Below, in pieces: positions 26,971-35,870 of a DNA stretch of 60,718 bases. The notes under the pieces were generated by a model that saw only the letters and a program-made list of their open reading frames with translations, had not been told where the DNA came from and did no database searches. The stretch comes from Lachnospiraceae bacterium (GTDB lineage Bacteria; Bacillota; Clostridia; Lachnospirales; Lachnospiraceae). The position numbers and the translations under genes are program-made. The stretch is from NCBI GenBank assembly GCA_009780115.1, contig WRAQ01000016.1:1-60718 (forward strand), written 5' to 3'. Numbering within the stretch: position 1 is the stretch's first letter; each line of letters starts with the position of its first letter.

Positions 26971-28599
26971 GTGAAGCTTTTTGCAAGAATAATCTGTTTA
27001 TTAATTGCAATTGTATTTTTAAATGGTTGCAATTCGGATGCTGTAATTGAGGCAACAAGTTATAATATCGTATTTGATTCCGCGAGTTCTGATATTGTAG
27101 ATAATGCACATATAGAAAATCAAAATGAAATAATTATTACGATTGATGAGCAAATAGAAATAACCATACCTTATGAACTGACATTAAACGATGTTTTGGC
27201 AATAGCCAATAAGCGGCGCCAAGGAATTAAGCAACCCGATATATCTATAGCACAGGAACTAACTAAAGGCTCTGCAACCGGAAGTATTAACAGCCAGGTT
27301 TGGTTAAGTAGTGTTGCAAGATTACTATTGTCCCAAGAAGAAGCTATATATGATGCGGAGACGTATTTTGATATGTTGCGTTACGCTTACGGGGCTTATA
27401 CTTATTTCGGCGGTGATGAAGTCTTTTTACCTATCTTTGATAAAATTATTGAGGCTCTTTATAAGCAAGAAAAATGGACACCCCTTGAGCTTGCAAATGA
27501 AATTCATAGTCAGCTATCCACCGTTATTTTTGATAACCATTTAAGCATTAATAGGAAGTTTTACACCGCAGAATATAATTTTTTTGTTTGGGAAGCACCT
27601 TTTGATAAAGACAACAGCCGGTTCCGTAAACGGGATACCGGCTTATATGTTGCCGAAATAGCGGGTTATAATCTTGATGATGTTTTCCGTTTATCTATGA
27701 ATGAAGAAGGTGAGTTCTTTTATTTGTCTGTTTTTGCGGAACCGGAAGATAAAAGCAGTAATTTTAGTATTAAGGTGATTTATGAAAATGGTGATAAAGA
27801 AATTGTAAATATACGTAAATACAACCCCCGCCGGTGGCCGCATCAGGATTCTTCATTGAGATATGAAAATAATATCCCAATAGTTACTTTGAGAAAGATG
27901 TTTAATCCTTTTACAGAAAATGATAGTTATGGGCTTGCCGGTAAAGAATATATCGAAGATACTGTGCGTTTTCTATCATTCGCAGAGCAACTAAAGGATG
28001 AAGAGATAATCATTATCGATTTGCGTTCAAATCAGGGGGGATACGATGTTTTGGCAAAGATGTGGTTATACTCCCTTACCGGGGAAAGTATACCCGGCAA
28101 TTATATATATTTGTGGAGACATATAGTACCGCCTGATTCAGGAATTGATGAAAGGTTACTTGAATTAGAAAAAATATTACAGCAACAGAGAGAGGGTTTT
28201 TTAAATAGTCCCTATATTGGGTTGGCACTACCTTTTTCACAATATTCACCGCTTGGAGAAAATTGGATAGTCTCTTATCTCACTGACAGAATTGTTTCAA
28301 ACGACAAGTTGATTGTTTTGCTTATTGACCGCTATACACTATCAGCCGGTGAAGTATTTACCGACCTTTTATTTAACATGGAAAATACATTAGTTATTGG
28401 TCAAAATACCGGCGGTTGCCTTATAACATCAGGTTCAATGAATTATTATCTGCCCTATTCTAATATACGGTTTGATATGCCGCCTGCGCTGCACATATTT
28501 GACGAAACCCATTTCCGTGAAGGTATCGGTATCGCCCCTGATGTATGGGTGGTCGGGGATGCGCTAAAGGCGGCGCTGGCGATGTTGGGGCGGCGGTGA
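26971..28599 (+). CDS. S41 peptidase-like lipoprotein
   Basis: 542 residues. The signal peptide ends in the lipobox FLNGC, so it is likely anchored outside the membrane. The C-terminal half has the S41 (C-terminal processing/tricorn-core) fold: IIIDLRSNQGGYD, then the nucleophile serine in DRYTLSAGEVFTD and VIGQNTGG. The usual CtpA lysine after VGE-T is absent, so it would belong with the Ser-His tricorn/IRBP-type branch or be inactive. There is no clear PDZ domain. Start is GTG at 26971 with GAGGTG 5 bases upstream. Role unknown; peptide or protein processing at the cell surface is the family norm. Confidence 0.8.
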   Translation: MKLFARIICLLIAIVFLNGCNSDAVIEATSYNIVFDSASSDIVDNAHIENQNEIIITIDEQIEITIPYELTLNDVLAIANKRRQGIKQPDISIAQELTKGSATGSINSQVWLSSVARLLLSQEEAIYDAETYFDMLRYAYGAYTYFGGDEVFLPIFDKIIEALYKQEKWTPLELANEIHSQLSTVIFDNHLSINRKFYTAEYNFFVWEAPFDKDNSRFRKRDTGLYVAEIAGYNLDDVFRLSMNEEGEFFYLSVFAEPEDKSSNFSIKVIYENGDKEIVNIRKYNPRRWPHQDSSLRYENNIPIVTLRKMFNPFTENDSYGLAGKEYIEDTVRFLSFAEQLKDEEIIIIDLRSNQGGYDVLAKMWLYSLTGESIPGNYIYLWRHIVPPDSGIDERLLELEKILQQQREGFLNSPYIGLALPFSQYSPLGENWIVSYLTDRIVSNDKLIVLLIDRYTLSAGEVFTDLLFNMENTLVIGQNTGGCLITSGSMNYYLPYSNIRFDMPPALHIFDETHFREGIGIAPDVWVVGDALKAALAMLGRR

Positions 28600-28609
28600 A
28601 AAAAACCTC

Positions 28610-28638
28610 TTGACATTTCTTAAAATACATATTAACAT
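28610..28638 (+). promoter_or_regulatory. promoter for the Rpn-type nuclease gene
   Basis: Perfect TTGACA (28610-28615), 17-base spacer, TAACAT (28633-28638). A CTGCCG/CGGCAG hairpin lies in the leader before the gene. Confidence 0.5.
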
Positions 28639-28775
28639 TGTCCTATCAGATGAAATTCTATTTCATTATTATTTATTTCTTTTTACTAATCAGGCAGTTT
28701 CTGCCGCATAAATCACTAAAAACGGCAGGGCTGCAAATGAAAAACATGTATGAATCCTGCCAATAAGGAGGTGCC

Positions 28776-29654
28776 ATGCACGAAAAATTACAAACAATTA
28801 ATGGTAAAAGTAAGGATACTAGTGGAGTAGCTACTGTTAACTTAAGCGACTTTGCCCTATTTTTATCAGTTATGAAGGAAAAAGAAGCTTACCGCAATGT
28901 TTTGAGTATTATTTTAGACGAACCTGATTTAGAAATAATTGAAGTTAATGTAGAAAAAGTTATCTTAAATAAATCAGGGCAACGCGCCATCAGACTGGAT
29001 GCGTGGGCGATTGATGAATTACAACGTCAGTTTGCCATGGAAATGCAAAATGAAAGCCATTCCGATTTTATCCCTAAACGGGCAAGGTTTTATCAGAGCC
29101 TTATAGACAGCCCGATATTAAAAGCAGGAAAAGAATCAAAATATAGAGATTTGCCAACCACAGCAATTATCTTCATAACTCAGGATGATATTTTTAATAG
29201 AGGCCTTGCCCGCTATACATTTGTAGAGAAATGCGTAGAAATAGGCGATTTAGAACTAGAAGATGGAACCAAAAAGATATTTCTTAATATGACGAGTTTA
29301 AATGGCCCGGATGAACTAATCAGTTTATTGCAGTATATGAAAGATAGTAATTTAGATAACCCTAATATAATTATCAACGATAAACGAATCGAATTACTTG
29401 ATAATATAGTAAAGGAAGTCAAAGAATCTGAAGAGTGGGAGGACTTGAGCGTGAATTTATTGGAAAGAGGGCGTGAACAAGGGATAGCGCAAGGAAAGGC
29501 AGAATTTATTATTGAGTTGCTTACAGATATCGGCGAAGTGCCGGATGACTTACGTGAGAAAATATTACAGGAAAATGATTTATCGATATTATCTAAGTGG
29601 CATAAAATAGCAACAAAAGTAAGTAATATTACAGAATTTATTATTCAAATGTAA
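28776..29654 (+). CDS. Rpn-family PD-(D/E)XK nuclease / transposase-like protein
   Basis: 292 residues. The N-terminal half matches the Rpn/PDDEXK_2 fold: active-site Asp in IRLDAWAIDE and the E-x-Q in FAMEMQNE, followed by RARFYQSLIDSPIL and the ITQDDIF strand. The C-terminal half is helical with the ERGREQGIAQGKAE segment common in this family. Rpn proteins are DNA nucleases that promote recombination; many occur in multiple copies. A near-perfect AAGGAGGTGCC SD precedes the ATG. It overlaps the convergent HAD gene by 10 bases at the 3' ends. Confidence 0.88.
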   Translation: MHEKLQTINGKSKDTSGVATVNLSDFALFLSVMKEKEAYRNVLSIILDEPDLEIIEVNVEKVILNKSGQRAIRLDAWAIDELQRQFAMEMQNESHSDFIPKRARFYQSLIDSPILKAGKESKYRDLPTTAIIFITQDDIFNRGLARYTFVEKCVEIGDLELEDGTKKIFLNMTSLNGPDELISLLQYMKDSNLDNPNIIINDKRIELLDNIVKEVKESEEWEDLSVNLLERGREQGIAQGKAEFIIELLTDIGEVPDDLREKILQENDLSILSKWHKIATKVSNITEFIIQM

Positions 29655-30478
29655 TATACCAAAACCTCAGCCAGCCCATCACAATTATTATCCTTCTCCG
29701 TCACGATATCGGCGGTTTCCTTAAGCGCTTCCATTCCATTGCACATTGCAATGGAAGTTCCGGCCGCTTTAAGCATTGATAAGTCGTTTTCCTGATCACC
29801 GGCGGCGATGGAATCAGCAAGCGGAATATTGAGGATTTCACATAATTTTATCAATGCAGACCCTTTACCGGATGAAGCCGGGAAAAATTCCAAATAAACC
29901 GGGCTTGAAAACAAGCTTGTTATGTTATCGTAAGTATTTAGGATTTTAGCCCGCAGTTTTTCCAGTTTTGTTTTATCATCAAGTTCTATTGCAATGCACT
30001 TGCCGGGTTCCTCTGTAATAGCAAGTGCCAAATCCGTAGCATAAATAACCGGGGTTTTTATTGCCCGCAAATAATATTCAAATTCTTTGCCGTTGGCCGG
30101 GGTAATGATATGAGTTTCGCTATATGTATGACAATGGATTCCCATTTGAAGGGCTGTCTCAATGATTGAGACAGCCTGTTCTTTTTTTAGGGCGTTTCTA
30201 TAAATCGTTTTTTTGGCAGTGCAGTCAAAAATCTGGCCGCCATTATACCCGATTAAAAACATACCGGGAAAATTGAGCCTTAAGTCTTCTTTAACATTAC
30301 CAATACTATTAATATCGCGGCCGGAACTTAAGGCTAATAAATTGCCGGCTTTGGTAAAATTATCCAGAACATCGTAAGTCCGGCGGCTGATTTGCTTTTT
30401 ACTGTCTAGCAAGGTACCATCCAAATCAGTAAACAAAATTTTTCTATTAATCATATATGGAAAATCAACCCGTTTCAT
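29645..30478 (-). CDS. Cof-type HAD phosphatase
   Basis: 277 residues. HAD IIB (Cof) motifs: LFTDLDGTLLDSKKQIS, SSGRD, the lysine in SSGKGSALIKL, and AGDQENDLSML. These enzymes dephosphorylate sugar phosphates, flavin or pyridoxal phosphates; the substrate is not predictable. The ATG at 30478 directly follows the stop of the ABC-F gene; an in-frame ATG at 30454 (MINRK) is also possible. Neither has a good SD, so translational coupling to the ABC-F gene is likely. Confidence 0.87.
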   Translation of the reverse strand: MKRVDFPYMINRKILFTDLDGTLLDSKKQISRRTYDVLDNFTKAGNLLALSSGRDINSIGNVKEDLRLNFPGMFLIGYNGGQIFDCTAKKTIYRNALKKEQAVSIIETALQMGIHCHTYSETHIITPANGKEFEYYLRAIKTPVIYATDLALAITEEPGKCIAIELDDKTKLEKLRAKILNTYDNITSLFSSPVYLEFFPASSGKGSALIKLCEILNIPLADSIAAGDQENDLSMLKAAGTSIAMCNGMEALKETADIVTEKDNNCDGLAEVLVYYI

Positions 30479-32113
30479 TCAGTCATTATTTACTGCGAAG
30501 CAGTGAATAGTGACTCTTTTGCGGGCCATCGCATCACTTTCAAGATACTCATCATAAGTAGTAATTTTGTCAATCAAGGAGCCGCCGGGCAGAATTTCCA
30601 TAATCCGGTTGGCTGTTGTTTGGACGAATTGGTGGTCATGACAAGCAAATAAGGCAACACCGGGGAATTTGATTAAGCCATTATTCAAGGCAGTGATTGC
30701 TTCCATATCAAGATGGTTGGTTGGTTCATCGAGAATCAGGCAGTTCGCCCCGCTAATCATCATCTTTGACAATAAGCAGCGGACTTTTTCACCGCCGGAA
30801 AGAATTTTCACTTTTTTAACCCCGTCTTCACCGGCAAAAAGCATCCGCCCAAGGAAACCGCGGACATAGGTGGCATCTTTGTTGGCCGAGTAACCGGTCA
30901 GCCATTCGGCAATCGTATAATCATTATCAAATTCGGTGCCGTTATCTTTGGGGAAATAGGCCTGTGTGGTTGTTACCCCCCATTTATATGTTCCTTCATC
31001 AGGTTCAATTTCACCGGTCAGAATCTGGAAAAAAGTCGTGATAGCAAACTCATTGCCGCCAACGAAAGCGATTTTGTCCTCACGCCCCATCGTAAAGGTG
31101 ATGTTGTCAAGAATTTTTTCACCGTTGATAGTTTTTGAGAGATTCTCAACCGCAAGGACTTCATTGCCAATTTCCCGTTCCGGCCGGAAATCAATATAAG
31201 GATATTTGCGGCTTGACGGACGGATATCATCAAGTTCGATTTTTTCTAAAGCCCGCTTCCGGCTTGTTGCCTGTTTGGATTTCGAGGCATTAGCAGAGAA
31301 ACGGCTGATAAAATCTTGCAATTCTTTAATTTTTTCTTCTTTTTTCTTATTAGCTTCTTTCATTTGCTTAATCAAAAGCTGGCTCGACTCATACCAAAAA
31401 TCATAGTTGCCGGAATAAAGCTGGATTTTGCCATAATCAATGTCCGCGATATGAGTACAAACTTTATTAAGGAAATAACGGTCATGGGAAACAACAATAA
31501 CGGTATTGTTAAAGTTAATTAAAAATTCTTCAAACCAAGCAATCGCATCCAAATCCAAATGGTTGGTCGGCTCGTCAAGGAGCAGGATATCAGGGCTGCC
31601 AAACAGGGCTTTGGCAAGCAGGACTTTGACCTTTTCACTTCCGGTTAGTTCACTCATAATTGTATAGTGGATATCATTATTTAAACCAAGGCCGTTTAAA
31701 AGCATTGCGGCATTTGATTCAGCTTCCCAGCCATCCATTTCGGCAAACTCACCTTCCAGTTCACTTGCGCGGATACCGTCGGCATCACTGAAATCCTCTT
31801 TAGCATAAATCGCTTCTTTTTCTTTCATCACTTCATAAAGGCGGGTATTACCCATGATGACAGTATCCATAACTTGATATTCATCATATTTGAAGTGGTC
31901 CTGCTCAAGCACGGAAAGCCGCTGGCCGGGGGTAATCACGATATCACCTTTGGTAGTCTCTAGTTTTCCGGCAAGAATCTTTAGAAAGGTTGATTTGCCG
32001 GCACCGTTGGCACCGATAAGGCCGTAACAGTTACCTTCGGTAAATTTGATATTTACATCCTCAAAGAGGGCACGTTTGCCCAAGCGGAGGGTGACATTAT
32101 TTGCACTAATCAT
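30479..32113 (-). CDS. ABC-F ATPase, YkpA/YbiT-like
   Basis: 544 residues with two ABC domains and no membrane segments. ABC-F proteins act on the ribosome. Domain 1 has Walker A GANGAGKST, signature LTGSEK and Walker B LLLDEPTNHLD. Domain 2 has LSGGEK and LILDEPTNHLD, but its P-loop reads GGNEFAITT and lacks the Walker A lysine. From memory, Firmicute YkpA proteins share a similarly altered second P-loop. The linker has FSANASKSKQATSRKRALEK. Start ATG 32113 with GTGAGG upstream; a GTG at 32128 is an alternative. The last dozen residues (about VTIHCFAVNND) come from a palindrome. Confidence 0.9.
   Translation of the reverse strand: MISANNVTLRLGKRALFEDVNIKFTEGNCYGLIGANGAGKSTFLKILAGKLETTKGDIVITPGQRLSVLEQDHFKYDEYQVMDTVIMGNTRLYEVMKEKEAIYAKEDFSDADGIRASELEGEFAEMDGWEAESNAAMLLNGLGLNNDIHYTIMSELTGSEKVKVLLAKALFGSPDILLLDEPTNHLDLDAIAWFEEFLINFNNTVIVVSHDRYFLNKVCTHIADIDYGKIQLYSGNYDFWYESSQLLIKQMKEANKKKEEKIKELQDFISRFSANASKSKQATSRKRALEKIELDDIRPSSRKYPYIDFRPEREIGNEVLAVENLSKTINGEKILDNITFTMGREDKIAFVGGNEFAITTFFQILTGEIEPDEGTYKWGVTTTQAYFPKDNGTEFDNDYTIAEWLTGYSANKDATYVRGFLGRMLFAGEDGVKKVKILSGGEKVRCLLSKMMISGANCLILDEPTNHLDMEAITALNNGLIKFPGVALFACHDHQFVQTTANRIMEILPGGSLIDKITTYDEYLESDAMARKRVTIHCFAVNND
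30481..30515. repeat. palindrome at the 3' end of the ABC-F gene
   Basis: AGTCATTATTTACTGC and GCAGTGAATAGTGACT pair around GAA. It encodes the ABC-F C-terminal tail. The core ACTGCGAAGCAG also occurs in the hairpin upstream of ackA (43642-43653). Confidence 0.7.
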
Positions 32114-32145
32114 TAGGGTAAACCTCACTTTCGTTTATCAGGAAA

Positions 32146-32220
32146 TTACGCAATCGCGTAAATCATTCCAAGGGAGAATCGGAGCATTCTTTTTAAAGGT
32201 CCGCTGCCGTGCGGCCCTTT
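32146..32220 (-). promoter_or_regulatory. structured 5' leader of the ABC-F gene
   Basis: Two hairpins lie in the roughly 105-base leader: AAAGG-CCGC/GCGG-CCTTT (32195-32220) at the expected 5' end, and a perfect TTACGC/GCGTAA (32146-32161). ABC-F genes often have regulated leaders; no leader peptide was identified here. Confidence 0.45.
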
Positions 32221-32223
32221 TTC

Positions 32224-32251
32224 ATTATACATAAATAAGAAAAAAATGCAA
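32224..32251 (-). promoter_or_regulatory. promoter for the ABC-F gene
   Basis: Minus-strand TATAAT (32224-32229) with a weak TTGCAT (32246-32251) 16 bases upstream; predicted start near 32217. Confidence 0.5.
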
Positions 32252-32287
32252 GGCTTACCAACCTATACCTGTAGATATTTACCTTAA

Positions 32288-32848
32288 TCAAATCACTCCC
32301 AAATACTCAAGCAATATCTTAAGCCCAATCAAAATAAGGATAACTCCGCCGGCAAGCTCTGCTTTTGACTTGAATTTCATCCCGAAAACGGTACCTATTT
32401 TTACCCCTATCATTGAGAAAATAAGCGTGGTTATGCCAATAAGTGAAACAGCGGGGATAATGCTAACTTGCAAAAAAGCAAATGAGACACCAACAGCCAA
32501 AGCATCGATGCTTGTTGCGATGGCAAGCGGGAACATTTCCTTTGGCTTTAAAGATGCTTTTGCGGTATCGCTTTCTTTTTTAAAACTGCCGAGTATCATT
32601 CTAAAACCAAGAAATACTAGCAAGCTAAATGCTATCCATGAGCCATATGAAATGATATTGTCGGCAAATATTGAAGCAATCAAATAACCGGTTAGTGGCA
32701 TTAGAGCTTGAAAACCACCAAAATAAAGGCCGACAACCAACGCCTTTTTTACTGTGATTTTTTCCATCCCTAATCCGATACAAACCGCAACGGCGAAAGC
32801 ATCCATCGAAAGGCCGACAGCAAGTATAAAAAGTTCATTAAAACCCAT
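32288..32848 (-). CDS. mntP: manganese efflux pump MntP
   Basis: 186 residues, six predicted membrane helices in two homologous halves. The two conserved acidic motifs are present: GLSMDAFAVAVCIGLG near the N-terminus and ATSIDALAVGVSFAFL in the second half, with Asp residues needed for Mn(II) export. Size is normal for MntP (formerly YebN). AGAGGTG lies 6 bases before the ATG. I see no yybP-ykoY manganese riboswitch in the upstream 200 bases. Confidence 0.94.
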   Translation of the reverse strand: MGFNELFILAVGLSMDAFAVAVCIGLGMEKITVKKALVVGLYFGGFQALMPLTGYLIASIFADNIISYGSWIAFSLLVFLGFRMILGSFKKESDTAKASLKPKEMFPLAIATSIDALAVGVSFAFLQVSIIPAVSLIGITTLIFSMIGVKIGTVFGMKFKSKAELAGGVILILIGLKILLEYLGVI

Positions 32849-32952
32849 TTTGCACCTCTTTTTTTAACCTACATCACATACTACAGTAATACAGCGGGTA
32901 AATCAAATAGCTTATATAACATTGAAAAAAATCAATCTGAACAAAATAAAAC

Positions 32953-32980
32953 TTGCAAAAATCTTAGAAAGGTGTAAAAT
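32953..32980 (+). promoter_or_regulatory. promoter for aroF-tyrA
   Basis: TTGCAA (32953-32958), 16-base spacer, TAAAAT (32975-32980). The leader of about 65 bases shows no T-box or other known riboswitch. Confidence 0.5.
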
Positions 32981-33052
32981 CTTTAACAGAAGATAATACG
33001 CATACAGTTAACAGACCGAAAGCAGCTAAAACAATAATAACAGGAGTTTTTT

Positions 33053-34051
33053 ATGATAGCGATACTTAAACAAAATACAACGCCGGAGCAGATTGAAAAT
33101 CTTACGAAATGGCTGGAAGGGCGGGGGCTTAAGGTTCACCTTTCTATCGGTGAGTTTCATACAATCCTCGGTTTAATCGGCGATACTGGCTTGCTTGACA
33201 CCGAATTGCTGGAAGGATTGGAAATAGTTGAGTCGGTTAAGCGTATTAGCGAGCCATTCAAAAACGCTAACCGCAAATTTCATCCCGATGATACCATTGT
33301 TGAAGTTTGCGGATTGAAAATCGGCGGCTCTCATTTTCAAATTATGGCAGGCCCTTGCTCGGTCGAATCGGAGGCGCAAATCCTTGAGATTGCAAAAAGT
33401 GTCAAAGCTTCCGGGGCTTCGATTTTACGGGGCGGTGCTTTCAAACCACGGACTTCACCTTATGATTTTCAAGGATTAAGGGCTGATGGTATTGAGTTAT
33501 TGTTAGAAGCAAAAAAGCAAACCGGAATGCCGATTGTCACCGAGATAATGAATGCAAATCATCTTGAACTCTTTGAGCATGTTGATATTATCCAAGTTGG
33601 GGCGCGAAACATGCAGAATTTTGAGCTTCTAAAAGAACTAGGCCTTAGCAGGAAGCCGGTTTTACTTAAACGGGGGCTCGCCAATACAATCCAGGAATGG
33701 CTTATGAGTGCGGAATATATTATCGCCGGGGGTAATCGTAATATTATCCTTTGTGAACGTGGTATCCGCACTTTTGAAACTTATACACGCAATACCCTTG
33801 ACCTTTCGGCAGTACCGATGTTACGCGAACTCACCCATCTTCCGGTCGTTGTTGACCCGAGCCACGCTTCCGGAGTTGCACGTTTAGTCAAGCCAATGGC
33901 GATGGCCGCCGCCGCCGCCGGTGCCCACGGGCTGATGATAGAAGTACATAACGACCCGGTTAATGCAATGTGTGACGGGGCACAGTCGCTTACACCGGAG
34001 CAATTTAAGGAAGTGGCGGAAAAAGTAAATAAAATACGCGGGGTGTTATGA
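33053..34051 (+). CDS. aroF: 3-deoxy-7-phosphoheptulonate (DAHP) synthase, type I-beta
   Basis: First enzyme of the shikimate pathway: joins PEP and erythrose 4-phosphate. 332 residues. An N-terminal ferredoxin-like regulatory domain (about 1-70) precedes the TIM barrel, as in the Thermotoga-type enzymes that this domain makes sensitive to tyrosine or phenylalanine. Barrel motifs: MAGPCSVES, LRGGAFKPRTSPY, GARNMQNFELL, LKRGLANTIQEW, CERGIRTFE, VDPSHASG. A CAGGAG SD stands 7 bases before the ATG. tyrA overlaps its stop by 4 bases. Confidence 0.96.
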   Translation: MIAILKQNTTPEQIENLTKWLEGRGLKVHLSIGEFHTILGLIGDTGLLDTELLEGLEIVESVKRISEPFKNANRKFHPDDTIVEVCGLKIGGSHFQIMAGPCSVESEAQILEIAKSVKASGASILRGGAFKPRTSPYDFQGLRADGIELLLEAKKQTGMPIVTEIMNANHLELFEHVDIIQVGARNMQNFELLKELGLSRKPVLLKRGLANTIQEWLMSAEYIIAGGNRNIILCERGIRTFETYTRNTLDLSAVPMLRELTHLPVVVDPSHASGVARLVKPMAMAAAAAGAHGLMIEVHNDPVNAMCDGAQSLTPEQFKEVAEKVNKIRGVL

Positions 34052-34878
34052 TGAATATAGGTATAGCTGGCTTAGGTTTGATTGGCGGTTCTTTGGCAAA
34101 AGCTTACCGCGATAAAGGATATAACGTATATGGTTATGACCGGGATGAATCTATCCAAGGTTTTGCCCAGCTTTCCGATGCAATTATCGGGCCGTTGGAC
34201 GTTAATTCAATTGGCCTTTGTGATATCATATTTCTTGCGGTTAACCCGATTGATGCGGTTGTTTATTTGGAATCAATCAGCCCGGAGATAAAGAAAAATG
34301 CTGTTGTTTTTGATTGTTGCGGAGTTAAACGTTTTATTTGTGAAAAATGTTTCCCTTTGGCAAAACAATATGGTTTTGTTTTTATCGGCGGCCATCCGAT
34401 GGCCGGAAGCCATAGTGCGGGATTTAAAAATAGCCGGGCAAACCTCTTTTATGATGCCTCGATGATTCTAGTACCGCCGGTTTATGACGATGCGGCTCTT
34501 TTTGGGCGGATTGAGGAAGTTCTTAAGCCGGTTGGCTTTGGCCGTTTAACCATTACCACAGCGGAGAAGCATGATGAAATGATTGCCTTTAGTTCGCAGA
34601 TGGCCCATGTCGTTTCAAGCGCTTTTATTAAAAGCCCGGCCGCCCGCAACCATAAAGGATATTCAGCCGGAAGTTACAAGGATTTGACCCGGGTAGCGCG
34701 GCTTAATTCCGATATGTGGGCGGAATTATGTATGGAAAATGCCGATTATTTAATTAACGAACTTGATGTTTTTATCAATGCCGTTTCTGATTACCGGGAT
34801 GCCCTTAATTCGCGGGATAAAGAAAACCTGAAAAATCTTTTTGAAGAGGGCAGCCGCTTAAAAGCCGAGGTAGATTAA
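34048..34878 (+). CDS. tyrA: prephenate dehydrogenase
   Basis: Oxidises prephenate to 4-hydroxyphenylpyruvate for tyrosine synthesis, using NAD+. 276 residues. Rossmann motif GIAGLGLIGGSLAKAY, DCCGVK, GGHPMAGSHSAGF (the conserved His and substrate-binding region) and SQMAHVVSSA are all present. There is no ACT domain, so feedback may act through the DAHP synthase instead. Starts at ATG 34048 (or the next codon, also ATG) overlapping aroF, so the two are cotranslated. Confidence 0.94.
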   Translation: MMNIGIAGLGLIGGSLAKAYRDKGYNVYGYDRDESIQGFAQLSDAIIGPLDVNSIGLCDIIFLAVNPIDAVVYLESISPEIKKNAVVFDCCGVKRFICEKCFPLAKQYGFVFIGGHPMAGSHSAGFKNSRANLFYDASMILVPPVYDDAALFGRIEEVLKPVGFGRLTITTAEKHDEMIAFSSQMAHVVSSAFIKSPAARNHKGYSAGSYKDLTRVARLNSDMWAELCMENADYLINELDVFINAVSDYRDALNSRDKENLKNLFEEGSRLKAEVD

Positions 34879-34879
34879 A

Positions 34880-34901
34880 GTGAAAGATAAAGCTTTCACA
34901 A
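34880..34901 (+). other. hairpin after tyrA
   Basis: GTGAAAG and CTTTCAC pair around a short loop just past the tyrA stop. There is no T-run, so it may protect the mRNA end rather than terminate. Confidence 0.4.
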
Positions 34902-34949
34902 TCCTGATTTATACGCCTGTTAAGGCAGACAGAGAGAGTAAGGTAAACG

Positions 34950-35870
34950 ATGAATAAACATGATATTTATTTATATGGAATGATATGTTATACCTCCGCT
35001 TATTTATTACGGGGTGATTTTCCTAAAGCGGACGGATACAGTGAGATAAAAGAAAAATATTTTTTTCCCGGCGGTGAAACCGGTGCCGCCGCAACAGTTC
35101 TTGCAGCGCTTGGCCTAAAGGTTAAGGTAGACGGCAACTATACCGGGGCAAAAATAGATAAGCAAATCCGTAACTTCTATGATAATATCGGTGTTGATTC
35201 AGCACGCCTTTTTTGCGAGCCGGGGTATGACGGGGCCGAAGATATGGTTATTATCAGCGGGGATACCCGGACGATTTTCGGGCAGTTTGCCTCTTATTTT
35301 GAAGATTATTATCATAGAAATATTGTCCGCTGGAGTACCCCGAAGGAAGAAGACATTAAAGGGGTCAAAGCCGCCGGGATAGACCCGTTTTTTGGTGCGG
35401 AGGCGGTACTTGCCGCCCGTTTGTGCCGGGAAAATGACATACCCTTTGTGACAATTGACGAGCGGTTTGACCACGAGGTTGTAAAACTTGCTTCCATCGT
35501 TGCAATATCAAGCGATTGGATACGTGATTTTATGCCCGATTATTATAGTGAAAACGGAAAAGAAGAATTAATAAAATTATATATGGCTAATACATCGGCA
35601 CTGGTGATTTTCACCGGCGGCGGCGGTCAGATAATTTATGGGCGCAACGGAGAAATTGAAAAAACCAACGCCTTTAAAGTTGATGTTGTAAGTACCCTTG
35701 GGGCGGGAGATACCTTTAAAGCGGGCTGCATCTACGGCTTAGCAAAAGGGTGGGCGGATAAAGAAATAATCAAATTCGCTTCCGCCCTTGCCGCTATTAC
35801 TTGCACCAAATTCCCGATGGCATATAATCCCCCGACCCTTGATGAAGTGAATCGCTTATTAAATTCATAA
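34950..35870 (+). CDS. PfkB-family carbohydrate kinase
   Basis: 306 residues. PfkB/ribokinase signature: N-terminal GGETGAAATVLAALG (first GG motif) and C-terminal STLGAGDTFKAGCIYGLA with the catalytic Asp. The D-T-x-G-A-G-D motif has Ser in place of the first Asp. These kinases phosphorylate sugars, nucleosides or ketoacids such as KDG; the substrate is unclear. AAGG lies about 7 bases before the ATG. It overlaps the convergent APH-fold kinase gene by 6 bases. Confidence 0.85.
   Translation: MNKHDIYLYGMICYTSAYLLRGDFPKADGYSEIKEKYFFPGGETGAAATVLAALGLKVKVDGNYTGAKIDKQIRNFYDNIGVDSARLFCEPGYDGAEDMVIISGDTRTIFGQFASYFEDYYHRNIVRWSTPKEEDIKGVKAAGIDPFFGAEAVLAARLCRENDIPFVTIDERFDHEVVKLASIVAISSDWIRDFMPDYYSENGKEELIKLYMANTSALVIFTGGGGQIIYGRNGEIEKTNAFKVDVVSTLGAGDTFKAGCIYGLAKGWADKEIIKFASALAAITCTKFPMAYNPPTLDEVNRLLNS

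Noticed and set aside
32849-33052. Manganese (yybP-ykoY) riboswitch before mntP, or T-box before aroF
   Set aside because: Neither conserved core is present in the gap between these divergent genes.
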